Positions 18,049-26,634 of a stretch of DNA of 64,000 nucleotides are shown in pieces. The DNA is from Acidovorax sp. CF316 (GTDB lineage: Bacteria; Pseudomonadota; Gammaproteobacteria; Burkholderiales; Burkholderiaceae_C). Where the stretch lies: NCBI RefSeq assembly GCF_000276605.1, contig NZ_AKJX01000099.1, forward strand, positions 50,967-114,966. Direction: 5' to 3'. The notes beneath the pieces were generated by a model. It was not told the origin of the DNA, did not search any database, and was given only the letters and a program-made list of their open reading frames with translations. How positions within the stretch are numbered: the stretch's first letter is position 1; every line of letters begins with the position of its first letter. The position numbers and the translations under genes are program-made.

Positions 18049-19134
18049 ATGCAACGCAGACAACTGATCCAGGCCGCCGGCGCACTGCCCCTGGCGACGC
18101 TCGCCGCCCGCACCGCCTTTGCCTTCGACGGCCCCGAGCTCTATGCGGGCGAAAAGGCCTTGTACGCCGAGGCGCAGAAGGAAGGCCTGTGCGTCTCCTT
18201 CGACACCGGCCCCGAATGGGCCAACTGGAAGTCGCTGTTCCGCGATTTCAAGAAGCGCTACCCCGAGATCGAGCTGACCTACAACGACATCGGCTCGGCC
18301 GCCACCGTGGTCGCGCTCGAAAAGACCAAGCGCCGCCCGCAGGCCGACACGGCCTACTACTTCGCCGCATCGGCCGTGGACGCCGCGAAGAAGGACGTGG
18401 TCGCACCGTTCAAGCCCGTCAACTTCGACAAGCTGCCGCCCGTGTTCCGCGAGGCCGAGGGCCGCTGGTTCACCATCCACACGCTGAACATCGCCTTCCT
18501 GGTCAACAAGAAGCTGGTGAAGAACGTGCCCACCGGCTGGGCCGACCTGCTCAAGCCCGAGTTCAAGAACACCGTGGTCTACCTGGACCCGCGCTCCACC
18601 GGCATCGGCCAGGTGCTGGCCTTTGCCGCGGCGTATGCCAACGGCGGCAGCGTGGACAACGTGCAGCCCGGCACCGACTACCTGGGCAAGCTGCATGCCG
18701 CAGGCAATGTGCTGCGCGTGGAAGGCACCACGCCCTACGCCAAGTTCCTCAAGGGCGAGATCCCCGTGTGGATCAGCTACGAGAACGACGGCCTCAAGGC
18801 CAAGCACGTGGATGGCATGGGCGATGCGGTGGAAGTCGTCATCCCCAAAGAGGCCAGCGTGGCGGCACCCTATGCGATCAGCCTGGTCAAGAACGGCCCC
18901 AACCCCAATGCGGGCAAGCTCTGGCTCAACTTCATCATGAGCGAGGCCGGCCAGTCGCTGTTTGCCCAGGGCTTCGTGCGCCCCGCCGTGCCCGGCACGC
19001 CGTTGGCCGCCGACGTGGCCGCCAAGATGCCGGCCGCGCCGCAGATCCGCCCGCTCGACGTGGTCAAGGCGTCCGAGCGCAAGGCCGATGTGGACCGCCT
19101 GTGGGCGCAGGCCGCGCTGGGCAACAAGTCGTAG
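18049..19134 (+). CDS. ABC importer periplasmic substrate-binding protein
   Basis: A 361-aa exported solute receptor. The N terminus MQRRQLIQAAGALPL has a twin-arginine-like motif (RRQLIQ) before a hydrophobic stretch and an AFA cleavage site near residue 24, so export may be by Tat. The mature part has the extracellular solute-binding pattern of the Fe3+/2-aminoethylphosphonate class: EKALYAEAQKEGL, VTYNDIG-like segments, an AYYF pair near residue 103 and an ISYENDG strand. A GAGGAG ribosome site lies ten bases upstream of the start. It lies between the ATPase and the second permease. The ligand cannot be assigned: iron, phosphonate, polyamine or other anion are all possible. Confidence 0.88.
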   Translation: MQRRQLIQAAGALPLATLAARTAFAFDGPELYAGEKALYAEAQKEGLCVSFDTGPEWANWKSLFRDFKKRYPEIELTYNDIGSAATVVALEKTKRRPQADTAYYFAASAVDAAKKDVVAPFKPVNFDKLPPVFREAEGRWFTIHTLNIAFLVNKKLVKNVPTGWADLLKPEFKNTVVYLDPRSTGIGQVLAFAAAYANGGSVDNVQPGTDYLGKLHAAGNVLRVEGTTPYAKFLKGEIPVWISYENDGLKAKHVDGMGDAVEVVIPKEASVAAPYAISLVKNGPNPNAGKLWLNFIMSEAGQSLFAQGFVRPAVPGTPLAADVAAKMPAAPQIRPLDVVKASERKADVDRLWAQAALGNKS

Positions 19135-19148
19135 GCAGATCAAGCCTT

Positions 19149-19961
19149 ATGCGACGTTTCGGCGCCTGGCCCGCGTGGGCTTTCATGGCGCTCTTCTTTG
19201 CGGTGCCGCTGGCCGCGCTGCTGCCCGAGGCCTTTGGCGATGGTGCCAGCGCCTTCGGGCGGCTGTTCGGCAACCCGCTGTTCATGGGCGCGCTGCGCAA
19301 CACGCTGGCCTTGGGGCTGGCGGCGGGGGCCGTGTCGGCGCTGGTGGGTACCTGCATCGCCATCGAACTGGCGCGCCAGCCCGCGGCGCGGCGCCAGTGG
19401 ATGATGGCCCTGCTGGGCCTGCCGCTGGCCTTTTCGGGCCTGGTGATCGCCTACGGCTTCATCCTGGCCTTTGGGCGTGCGGGCTTTGTCACGCAACTGC
19501 TGGCGGGCCTGGGTGGTGACCCGGCGGTGATCGGCAGCTGGATCTACAGCGTCTCGGGCCTGGGCGTGGCGTATGCCTACTACCTGATCCCGCGCGTGGC
19601 GCTGTCGCTGTACCCGGTGTTCACCAACCTGGACCTGCGCCCCGCGCAGGCGGCGCGCACGCTGGGCGCATCGCGCGCGCGGGCCTTCTGGGACACGGTG
19701 GTGCCCGAGGTGGTGCCCTCGGTGCTGTCCAACGCCTGCATGGTGGCTGCCATTGCCATGGGCACCTATGGCACGGCGCTGGCGCTGGTGGGCACGCAGC
19801 TCAACATCCTGCCGCTGATGCTGCTGGCACAGGTCAGTGATGGCGGGTCGGATTTCGCGGTGGCGGCGGCCCTGTCGCTGGTGCTGATGGTGGTGTGTGT
19901 GGTGGTGATGGGAGTGGGTGATGTCTTTACGCGACAACGCGAACGCCGTGCAGGCCATTGA
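19149..19961 (+). CDS. ABC importer permease subunit 2
   Basis: The second membrane subunit of the importer, 270 aa with six predicted helices. Its coupling segment is QAARTLGASRARAFWDTVVPE in the second half. It pairs with the permease at 16189 to form a heterodimeric channel. It starts 14 bases after the binding-protein stop. Its last 41 bases overlap the LOG-like gene in another frame, an unusually long overlap. The C terminus is a short basic tail (RQRERRAGH), which is normal for the cytoplasmic end. Confidence 0.88.
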   Translation: MRRFGAWPAWAFMALFFAVPLAALLPEAFGDGASAFGRLFGNPLFMGALRNTLALGLAAGAVSALVGTCIAIELARQPAARRQWMMALLGLPLAFSGLVIAYGFILAFGRAGFVTQLLAGLGGDPAVIGSWIYSVSGLGVAYAYYLIPRVALSLYPVFTNLDLRPAQAARTLGASRARAFWDTVVPEVVPSVLSNACMVAAIAMGTYGTALALVGTQLNILPLMLLAQVSDGGSDFAVAAALSLVLMVVCVVVMGVGDVFTRQRERRAGH

Positions 19962-20484
19962 AACCTGGTCGGAGCCGGTGGTGCAGGCGCTGCGGCGCCT
20001 GGCCGAACGGCAGAAAGGGCCCGGGCGCCACCGCCAGCCCGTGGCCGTGATCGGCCCTGGCGATGCGGGCGAGGCCGAGTGCGCCGCCGCCCATGCCGTG
20101 GCGCATGCGCTGGCCGGCGCCGGCATGGTGGTCATCTGCGGCGGGCGCGGCGGTGTCATGGCCGCCGCATCGCGCGGCGCCACCGAGGCCGGCGGCATGG
20201 CCGTGGGCATCCTGCCCGAAGACGACGATGCCAACGCCAACGAGTGGCTGAGTGTGGCCGTGCCCACCGGCATGGGCGAAATGCGCAATGCCATCGTCGC
20301 GCGCAGCGGCGTGTGCCTGGTGGCCATTGGCAGCAACCTGGGCACCCTGTCCGAGATGGCCCTGGGCCTCAAGTGGGGCAAGCCGGTGTTCGAGCTTTAC
20401 GGCGGCGTGCAGTTGCCCGGGGCCGTGCCGGCTGCCGATGTGCACGACCTGCTGGCCAAGGTGCTGGCCTGTTTGCTCGCGTAG
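19921..20484 (+). CDS. LOG/TIGR00725-like Rossmann-fold nucleotide-binding protein
   Basis: The 187-aa product has the core of the lysine-decarboxylase-like/LOG superfamily: a VAVIGPGDA strand, a VVICGGRGGVMAA loop at about residues 71-84 (the PGGxGTxxE-related region), and a later SNLGTLSEMALGLKWGKPV segment. Related proteins are cytokinin-activating phosphoribohydrolases or molybdenum-cofactor carriers; this short form is closest to the TIGR00725 group. The start is ATG 19921 (a GTG at 19918 is also possible), inside the permease gene by 41 bases, which argues for co-expression with the importer. The link between the two activities is not known. Confidence 0.72.
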   Translation: MSLRDNANAVQAIETWSEPVVQALRRLAERQKGPGRHRQPVAVIGPGDAGEAECAAAHAVAHALAGAGMVVICGGRGGVMAAASRGATEAGGMAVGILPEDDDANANEWLSVAVPTGMGEMRNAIVARSGVCLVAIGSNLGTLSEMALGLKWGKPVFELYGGVQLPGAVPAADVHDLLAKVLACLLA

Positions 20485-20488
20485 CCGC

Positions 20489-21130
20489 TCAATCTTCGGA
20501 TTCCAGCGCCACGTCCAGCGCACCCTCCAGCGCCCAGAGTGCGTCGTCACTGAGTGCGCCCACGAAGACGCGCAGGCCGTCGCTCCATTCCACCAGGCAG
20601 GCCACCTGCCCGGGCTGCACATAGGCGCGCATTTCATTGACCGTTCCCACAAAGTGCCAGCCGGCCTTCAGCGCCGCCTCGGTGCCGGGCCCCGCCAGGC
20701 CCGATGCGCCATGCGGCAGGGCCTCGCCAAAGCTGCATTGCCAGACCAGCATGGTGGCGATGAATTCCGAGCAGCTGTCGCACACCAGGTGCCACTCGGT
20801 GGCATCGCCGGTGGTGGTGATCCACACGGGCGGGTCGTCGCCCGCTGCAGGGCCGCAGTCCACGCCATAGCGCACCACGTCCTGGTTCTCTTCGAGAAAG
20901 ACGAGCTTGCCCTCCTGCAGGCTCCAGTCGGCGAGCGGCAAAAACTGGTCGTACACCGTGGTGAAGTCGCGCGCATTGCCGGCCAGCAGGTAGAAGTCGC
21001 GCAGCGCCTGCGGTGCGGCGGTGTCCAGGGACTGTTCGGCCTTGGCGATGGCCTGCGGGTCCACCGCGTCCGTGGGTCGGAGCGGGCGGCCCAGCAGCTG
21101 GAACAGGTCGGGGTAGGGCATGGTGTTCAT
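20489..21130 (-). CDS. SMI1/KNR4 (SUKH)-like protein
   Basis: A 213-aa soluble, acidic protein. Its order of motifs matches SMI1/KNR4 superfamily proteins: an N-terminal helix IAKAEQSLDTAAPQALRDFYL, then VYDQFLPLADW, LVFLEENQDVVRYGVD and PPVWITT. Family members serve as immunity proteins against contact-dependent toxins or as regulators. No toxin gene is adjacent, so an immunity role is only a possibility. Its start overlaps the stop of the WYL regulator by four bases (ATGA), so both are transcribed together leftward. It converges with the LOG-like gene at a gap of four bases. Confidence 0.6.
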   Translation of the reverse strand: MNTMPYPDLFQLLGRPLRPTDAVDPQAIAKAEQSLDTAAPQALRDFYLLAGNARDFTTVYDQFLPLADWSLQEGKLVFLEENQDVVRYGVDCGPAAGDDPPVWITTTGDATEWHLVCDSCSEFIATMLVWQCSFGEALPHGASGLAGPGTEAALKAGWHFVGTVNEMRAYVQPGQVACLVEWSDGLRVFVGALSDDALWALEGALDVALESED

Positions 21131-22113
21131 GGCAAGGGCGCCATATTGCCAGACCCGCGCGCCAGGCCGCGCGCCACGCGCTCCGTGGCTTCCCGCAGGT
21201 ACTCGCGCAGGCTGGGCGGCTCCAGCACCTCGAACTCCACCTGCAGGGCCAGCAGCCAGTACACCAGGGTGCCCTGCTGGTGCGCGCCGCAGGCCAGCAC
21301 GCAGCGCTCGGCGTCCAGGGCCTGCAGCACGCCGGCCGAGGCCGGAATGCGCCGCGCCATGGTGGCCAGGGGCTGGTGCAGCACCACGCGGGCCTGTTGC
21401 GGAAACTGCGACAGTGCCACCGAGCGTGAGACATACCCCCTGAGGTCGCCTCCGTCCGGCCCGGGGCGCGGTGCGAAGTGGGCGCCGGCCACGGCCTCGC
21501 CCACCATGCGGTCGATGCGAAAGCTGCGCCAGTCGCTGCGCGCCGGGTCCCAGGCCACCAAGTACCAGCGGTGGCCGGTGTGCACCAGACCCTGGGGCTC
21601 CACCGTGCGCTGGCTGGCCTGGCCTTTCGCGTCCAGGTAGGCGAAGGCCACCCGCAACTGGTCGCGGCAGGCCGCGGCCAGCACCGCGAGCGCGGCGGCC
21701 TGCACCGTGGGGCCCATGTGCTCGGTGGGCAGGATGGCCGAGCGCAGCGCGTCGATGCGCTTGCGCAGGCGCGTGGGCATCACCTGCTCAAGCTTGACCA
21801 GGGCGCGCAGCGAGCTTTCCTCCACCCCGCCCACGGTGCCGGCCGTGGCCATGCGCAGGGCAATGGCCACGGCCAGGGCCTCCTCGTCGTCGAGCAGCAG
21901 CGGCGGCAGCGCCTGCCCGGCGCGAAAGGCATAGCCGCCGGCCACGCCGCTGCTGGCGTGGATGGGGTAGCCCAGCTCGCGCAGCCGGTCGATGTCGCGG
22001 CGCAGGGTGCGCGGGTGGATTTCCAGGCGCTCGGCCAGTTCGGGGCCGGTCCAGTGGCTGCGGGTCTGCAGCAGGGAGAGCACGCGCAGGAGGCGGGAGG
22101 ACGAGGACAGCAT
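21127..22113 (-). CDS. YafY-type HTH / WYL-domain transcriptional regulator
   Basis: A 328-aa regulator. The N-terminal HTH_11 domain (about residues 4-60: RLLRVLSLLQTRSHWTGPELAERL, then IHPRTLRRDIDRLRELGYPI) is followed by a WYL ligand-sensing domain with GHRWYLVAWDPARSDWRSFRIDRM near residue 195. YafY-type proteins bind DNA beside stress or detoxification genes and sense a ligand through the WYL part. The gene is divergent from the glutathione transferase, and a direct repeat lies between them. ATG 22113 was chosen because it gives the usual N terminus; an upstream ATG at 22173 would add 20 atypical residues. Confidence 0.88.
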   Translation of the reverse strand: MLSSSSRLLRVLSLLQTRSHWTGPELAERLEIHPRTLRRDIDRLRELGYPIHASSGVAGGYAFRAGQALPPLLLDDEEALAVAIALRMATAGTVGGVEESSLRALVKLEQVMPTRLRKRIDALRSAILPTEHMGPTVQAAALAVLAAACRDQLRVAFAYLDAKGQASQRTVEPQGLVHTGHRWYLVAWDPARSDWRSFRIDRMVGEAVAGAHFAPRPGPDGGDLRGYVSRSVALSQFPQQARVVLHQPLATMARRIPASAGVLQALDAERCVLACGAHQQGTLVYWLLALQVEFEVLEPPSLREYLREATERVARGLARGSGNMAPLP

Positions 22114-22154
22114 GGAAATGAATGTACGTCGAATCGAGGGCTGAATCTGTCCGC

Positions 22155-22175
22155 AATGCATCCTACATTGCATCC
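22155..22175. promoter_or_regulatory. Direct repeat, possible binding site of the WYL regulator
   Basis: Two nine-base copies, AATGCATCC (22155-22163) and ATTGCATCC (22167-22175), lie in tandem with a period of 12 bases, between the divergent regulator and glutathione transferase genes. The position is right for a regulator site. No binding is demonstrated by sequence alone. Confidence 0.35.
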
Positions 22176-22237
22176 ACGTTCACGGCGCAGTGCCGCAACG
22201 GATCGACCCCCTCAACAACCCCTTCAAGGAGCCTTCC

Positions 22238-22849
22238 ATGTCCATCGTCCTCTACTGGCACCCCATGTCCAGCGCCACCCCCATTGCCAACGCCCTCGTC
22301 GAGCTCGGCTTGCCGCACGAACGCGTCACGCTGGACCTGCAGGCCGGCGACCAGCGCCGCCCCGAGTTCCTGGCCCTCAATCCCAATGGCAAGGTGCCCA
22401 CCGTGGTGGTGGACGGCAACCCCATGTTCGAGACCCTGGCCATCCACTTCTGGCTGGCCGGCAAGTACGGTGTGGAGCGCGGCCTGTGGCCCAAGGAGGA
22501 CACGCCCGAACGCCTGCAGGCCATGTCCTGGGCCACTTGGGCCTACGTGACCTATGGCGCCGTGCTGGTGCGCCTGCAACTGTCCACGCAGGGCGACGCG
22601 GCGCTGCGCAGCGAAGTCTGGGCGGAGTCGGCGCGCAGCGGCCTGGACCAGTTGCTGGCCCTGCTCGATGCACGCCTGGCCGCCCAGCCCTGGATGATGG
22701 GTGCCGACTACTCGCTGGTGGACCTGATCGTGGGCGCGGTCATTGGCTACAGCGCCTACATCGGTGCGCCCGTGGCCTCGCACCCGCATGTGCAGGCGTG
22801 GCTGGCGCGGGTGCAGGCGCGCCCGTCCATGCAATTGAAGGCCGACTGA
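22238..22849 (+). CDS. Glutathione S-transferase family protein
   Basis: A 203-aa soluble enzyme. The N-terminal thioredoxin-like domain (residues 1-80) carries WHPMSSATPIANALVELGL, with Ser residues where the catalytic residue of beta/theta-type enzymes lies, then the cis-proline loop NGKVPTVV and ETLAIHFWLA. The helical C-terminal domain includes the N-capping motif YSLVDLIVG near residue 168. It would conjugate or reduce small electrophiles with glutathione. The start is supported by AAGGAG eight bases upstream. It is divergent from the WYL regulator, which probably controls it. Confidence 0.9.
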   Translation: MSIVLYWHPMSSATPIANALVELGLPHERVTLDLQAGDQRRPEFLALNPNGKVPTVVVDGNPMFETLAIHFWLAGKYGVERGLWPKEDTPERLQAMSWATWAYVTYGAVLVRLQLSTQGDAALRSEVWAESARSGLDQLLALLDARLAAQPWMMGADYSLVDLIVGAVIGYSAYIGAPVASHPHVQAWLARVQARPSMQLKAD

Positions 22850-24106
22850 CTAGAGCAGCAGGAACGCTGCGGCCGCCACTGCCGTCGGCAGCAGCGCACC
22901 CAGCAGCAATGCGCCCATGCCCACCGTGCCGTCGGCAAAACCGCCCTTGACGAGGGCGATGCCGGCCGGGTTGGGTGCGTTGGCGATCACCGTGAGCCCG
23001 CCGCCGGCCACCGCGCCTGCGACCAGCATGTACTTGGCCGGGTCCGAGATGCCTTCGATCAGCGAGCCCAGGTAGGTCAGCGCGGCGTTGTCGGTCACCG
23101 CCGTGAGGCCCAGGGCCCCGGCGAACAGCGCCAGCGGCTGCAGGCCCGAGACGATGGGCTGCAACCACCACTGCTGCATGCCGCCCAGCACCACCAGGCC
23201 CGCGAGGAAGAAGCCCACGAGCAGCGCCTCCTTGAGGATCAGCGGGCTCTGGTGCCGCGCGTAGGCCTGGGTGTAACCCAGGAACATCAGGAACAGCGCC
23301 AGGAACACCACCGGGTGGTGGGCCGACAGCACCACGCCCGCCAGCAGCGCCAGGTGCACGGCCACCACGGCCAGGGGCACGGGGGGCAGCGAGCGCGCGG
23401 TGGCCGGTGGGTCCGCCAGCAGGTGGCGGCGCAGCACGGCGGCGCAGACGGTGGCGTTGAGCAGCACGGCCAGCGCGGCTTTCCAGCCGAAGGTGGCGAA
23501 CATGAAGGCGCTGTCCCACTGCCAGGTGCCGGCCACCATCAGCACCGGTGGTGCGGCATACGAGGTGAGCGTGCCGCCGATGGACACGTTGACGAACAGC
23601 GTTCCCAATGCGAAGTACTTCACGCGCTCGGGCACCGCCGGGCGGAAGATCTGCGGCGCCAGCATCAGCGCGGCAATGGTCATGGCCGCCGGCTCGGTGA
23701 CCAGCGAACCGAGCAGCGGCACGGCGGCCAGCCCCAGCCAGGCGCTGGCCAGCGGCGTGGGCAGGGGCATGCGCCGGGCCGTGGCATCCACCACGGCGGC
23801 GACTGTGCGCAGCACCGGGCTGGAAGCGGCGATGACCATCACCACGAAGACGAACAAGGGCTCGGTGTAGTTGCGCGATTCGGCGTAGCGCAGCGCTTCG
23901 CCGCCGCCCGAGACGGCGGCCATGGCCAGCACCAGCACGATGGCCCAGAAGCCGAAGACGACTTCGACCTCGCCCAACAGGTGGAACAGGCCGGCATGGC
24001 GCGGGTGGTGGTGGGACAGCCGCTCGAACAGCGGGGCGGCAAAGGTATGGAGCAGGGCCAGGCCGAAGATGGCGGCCGCTGTCCATTGGATGGCATGGGT
24101 ATGCAT
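22850..24106 (-). CDS. Putative Na+/H+ antiporter membrane protein
   Basis: A 418-aa inner-membrane protein with about eleven hydrophobic helices. It matches the pattern of the putative Na+/H+ antiporter family (PF07399 type): an N-terminal HAIQWTAAAIFGLALLHTF helix, the LVTEPAAMTIAALMLAP segment with a conserved Glu-Pro in the membrane, and near the C terminus AVTDNAALTYLGS with a membrane Asp-Asn pair. An in-membrane Glu and Asp are consistent with ion exchange, but transport is not shown. ATG 24106 is chosen because the first helix begins right after it; an ATG at 24187 would add 27 non-family residues. Its stop abuts the glutathione transferase stop (convergent). Confidence 0.72.
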   Translation of the reverse strand: MHTHAIQWTAAAIFGLALLHTFAAPLFERLSHHHPRHAGLFHLLGEVEVVFGFWAIVLVLAMAAVSGGGEALRYAESRNYTEPLFVFVVMVIAASSPVLRTVAAVVDATARRMPLPTPLASAWLGLAAVPLLGSLVTEPAAMTIAALMLAPQIFRPAVPERVKYFALGTLFVNVSIGGTLTSYAAPPVLMVAGTWQWDSAFMFATFGWKAALAVLLNATVCAAVLRRHLLADPPATARSLPPVPLAVVAVHLALLAGVVLSAHHPVVFLALFLMFLGYTQAYARHQSPLILKEALLVGFFLAGLVVLGGMQQWWLQPIVSGLQPLALFAGALGLTAVTDNAALTYLGSLIEGISDPAKYMLVAGAVAGGGLTVIANAPNPAGIALVKGGFADGTVGMGALLLGALLPTAVAAAAFLLL

Positions 24107-24222
24107 GGCGAAAAGGTTCCAGTCGCAACAAAGCCGCGTGGCGGCCCGACCGACGCTGAACCTGCCGCGCCCCTGTAGCGCGTACACCCAGCCTTGATTT
24201 TACCAGACGGGCGCGCCCGGGC

Positions 24223-25053
24223 TCACATCGCCTTGAACAGGTGCGCGTACAAGCGGCTCACGGCCAGCTTCTCGGGGCGGCCCGAGAGGGCCAGGTGCAG
24301 CTTGCCGGCCTCGTCGCGCGTCACGGTGGTGATGGCGCTGGCGCGTACCAGGGTGCTGCGGTGGATCTGCCAGAACACGCTGGTATCGAGCTGCTCCGTG
24401 AGCTCCTTGAGCGGCGTGCGGATCAGGAACTCGCGCCCGGCGGTGAGCACGCGCACGTACTTGTCGGCGGCCTCGAAGTACAACACCTCGGCCACCGGCA
24501 CCATGTGGATCTGGCTGCCGCTGCTGGCCTGGATCAGCGTGAGCGGCCCGGCGGCCGCAGGGCCGCTGGCCGGTGCTGCGGCCGCGACGCCGGGCGCCGC
24601 CAGCAGGTGGCGCAACTGGGCCATGGTGGCTTCGAGGGCATTGGCCGTGGGGGCCTGGGCGGCCAGGGCCTGCTGCAGCTTCTGCACGGTTTTCTGCAGC
24701 CGCGCGGCCTGCACGGGCTTGAGCAGGTAGTCCACGGCCTGGGCCTCGAAGGCCTGCACGGCGTACTGGTCGTAGGCCGTCACGAACACCAGGGCCGGGA
24801 AAGGTTTGTCCCCGGGCCAGGCGTCGGCCAGCTCCACGGCGGCGTCGAGACCGCTCTGGCCTGGCATGCGGATGTCGAAGAACAGCACTTCGGGCTGCAG
24901 CGCCAGTGCCTGGCGCACGGCCGAGAGGCCATCGCCCACGGTGGCGGCGACCTGCAGTTCCGGCCAGGCGCGTGCCAGCTCCTGCTGCAGCGCTGCCGCC
25001 AGCAGGGGTTCGTCTTCGGCGATCAGGGCGCGTGGCGCTGCGGTGGTGTTCAT
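24223..25053 (-). CDS. LytTR-family response regulator
   Basis: A 276-aa two-component response regulator. The receiver domain spans residues 8-125 with the acidic pocket AEDEP (about 12-16), the phospho-acceptor Asp60 in LFFDIRMPG and the conserved Lys in DYLLKPV near residue 114. A low-complexity Ala/Pro linker precedes the C-terminal LytTR DNA-binding domain (about 170-276: VLYFEAADKYVRVLT, FLIRTPLKELTEQL, IHRSTLVR). LytTR regulators bind direct repeats upstream of target promoters. The gene overlaps the histidine kinase gene by four bases, and the two form a cognate pair. Confidence 0.93.
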   Translation of the reverse strand: MNTTAAPRALIAEDEPLLAAALQQELARAWPELQVAATVGDGLSAVRQALALQPEVLFFDIRMPGQSGLDAAVELADAWPGDKPFPALVFVTAYDQYAVQAFEAQAVDYLLKPVQAARLQKTVQKLQQALAAQAPTANALEATMAQLRHLLAAPGVAAAAPASGPAAAGPLTLIQASSGSQIHMVPVAEVLYFEAADKYVRVLTAGREFLIRTPLKELTEQLDTSVFWQIHRSTLVRASAITTVTRDEAGKLHLALSGRPEKLAVSRLYAHLFKAM

Positions 25054-26114
25054 GCGGGGGTGCTCAGGGGGTAGGTGATGGTGGCACGCGTGCCCTTGGG
25101 CGTGTTCGCCGCCAGCACGAAGTGGCCGGCCGCGCCATGCAGCGTGGCCAGGCGCTCGCGCACCTGGGTCAGCCCGAAGCTGGTGCCCGGTGCCGTGGCG
25201 GCGGCGGGTGGGAGGGTGCCCAACCCCGCGCCGGTGTCGCGCACCTCCAGCACCAGCAGTGTCCTGCCCGCAGGGCCGGCCTGCGTGCGCGCCTGCACGG
25301 TGATGTGGCCGCCTTCCACCTGGGGCTCCAGCCCGTGGCGGATGGCGTTTTCCACCAGCGGCTGCAGCAGCAGCGGGGGCACGGGCACCTCGCGCAGGGC
25401 CTCGGGCAGTTCCAGCGTGTAGGCCAGGCGCGGGCCCATGCGCACGGCCATGAGCTCCAGGTAGTCGGTCAGGCGCTGGAATTCATCGGCCAGCGGGTGC
25501 TGGGTGCTGCGCGATGCGCTGAGCGTGGCGCGCAGGTAGGCGATCATGCGGTCCAGCATGTCCTGCGCGCGCACCGGGTCGGTGCCGATCAGCATGCGCA
25601 GGTTGGCCAGGGTGTTGAACAGCATGTGGGGTTCGAGCTGCGTTTCCAGCAGCTTGAGCTGGGCCTCGGTGGCCTGGCTGTGCACCTCGGTCATGCGCGC
25701 CTGCAGCCAGGCGCTCTTGCCGCTGACGTAGAAGTAGTAGCTGATCACGGTGCCGGCCATCACGGTGATGCCGATGGAGATGCGCAACTGCGCGCGTCCT
25801 CCGCTTTCCCACGACGACTGGCCACACCACCAGTCTCCTACCAGTGTGCCGCCCAGGTAGCCCAGCACGATGGCCACCACGGGCAGCGCTATGGCCGATA
25901 CGCCCTGGGGCCAGCCGAATTCCTTGCTGGACGGAAACAGGTGGCGCCCGAAATCGATCAGGGCCCAGCTCAAAGTTCCAATGGAAAGCGAGTAGCGTGC
26001 CGGGATGTCATAGGACTTCTCGGGCTGGAAGGCGTATTGGATGGCCGAGATCGCCAGGCAGAAGGCCAGGGTCTGCAGCAGGCGCTGCAGCTTGTCGAGC
26101 CAGTCGATCTTCAT
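25050..26114 (-). CDS. LytS-type sensor histidine kinase
   Basis: A 354-aa membrane kinase with four predicted helices in the first 135 residues and a cytoplasmic His-kinase domain. The phospho-acceptor is His163 in LEPHMLFNTLANL, typical of the PF06580 group. The ATPase part has the N box PLVENAIRHGL and G boxes RDTGAGLG and FGLTQVRERL. It has no large sensory loop, so it probably senses a membrane-embedded or envelope signal. It is translationally coupled to the LytTR regulator downstream. The upstream neighbour, 21 bases away, encodes a 2TM protein likely in the same transcript. Confidence 0.92.
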   Translation of the reverse strand: MKIDWLDKLQRLLQTLAFCLAISAIQYAFQPEKSYDIPARYSLSIGTLSWALIDFGRHLFPSSKEFGWPQGVSAIALPVVAIVLGYLGGTLVGDWWCGQSSWESGGRAQLRISIGITVMAGTVISYYFYVSGKSAWLQARMTEVHSQATEAQLKLLETQLEPHMLFNTLANLRMLIGTDPVRAQDMLDRMIAYLRATLSASRSTQHPLADEFQRLTDYLELMAVRMGPRLAYTLELPEALREVPVPPLLLQPLVENAIRHGLEPQVEGGHITVQARTQAGPAGRTLLVLEVRDTGAGLGTLPPAAATAPGTSFGLTQVRERLATLHGAAGHFVLAANTPKGTRATITYPLSTPA

Positions 26115-26135
26115 GGCGTGCCGCGGCCTGTGGAG

Positions 26136-26438
26136 TCAGCGGCCACTGCCGTCGCGCTGGCGCAGCAGGCGCTCGCGCTCCTTCTGCACCATGCGCTCGC
26201 GCAGGCCGCTGCCGGTGCCCAGGATGAACACCGAGACGCCATGCAAGGCCAGCCCCAACCCCCAACCCAGCAGCGGGTACACCGACCAGGGGCGGTTGCC
26301 GAAGCCGTAGCGCGACATGGAGAACACGATCAGGTTGACCACCACATAGAGGACGGCATGCATGTACCACCCGAGCTTGGCGCCGGCGCGTTTGCGGGCG
26401 AGCTGCTCGATGGCTTCGGGGGTCAGGGGTTCAGTCAT
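26136..26438 (-). CDS. 2TM-domain membrane protein (paralogue 1)
   Basis: A 100-aa protein with an N-terminal amphipathic helix (EQLARKRAGAKLGWYMH), two hydrophobic helices (about residues 25-42 and 53-73) joined by a Pro-containing loop, and a basic tail (ERMVQKERERLLRQ). This is the 2TM domain (PF13239-like), which in other bacteria can be fused to or next to histidine kinases. Here the kinase gene starts 21 bases downstream, so a role as accessory subunit of the sensor is plausible. A close paralogue is encoded at 27724-28020. Confidence 0.78.
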   Translation of the reverse strand: MTEPLTPEAIEQLARKRAGAKLGWYMHAVLYVVVNLIVFSMSRYGFGNRPWSVYPLLGWGLGLALHGVSVFILGTGSGLRERMVQKERERLLRQRDGSGR

Positions 26439-26451
26439 GGATGGGGGGATT

Positions 26452-26607
26452 CTAGGCCGCAGCGTGGCGGCGGCGCCATGCCGCGCCGGGCAGCCGCAGG
26501 GTGCATGCCAGCAGCAGGGCCGATGCCCTGCGGCACGCCATCCTGCGCAGCGGGTGGCCCTGCGGCAGTGCGCCAAGCAGGGCGAGCAGGGTGATGACCG
26601 ACAGCAT
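26452..26607 (-). CDS. Possible 51-aa hydrophobic peptide
   Basis: In the 196-base gap between the exported hydrolase and the 2TM gene, a 51-codon frame runs from an ATG at 26605-26607 to TAG at 26452. Its first dozen residues (MLSVITLLALLG) are hydrophobic and the rest is basic. Its position within the leftward run suits a small membrane peptide, but there is no recognisable family and no clear ribosome binding site, so it may be chance. Confidence 0.25.
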   Translation of the reverse strand: MLSVITLLALLGALPQGHPLRRMACRRASALLLACTLRLPGAAWRRRHAAA

Positions 26608-26634
26608 GGGCCTGTTCCGGACCGGGCGGCGCGC

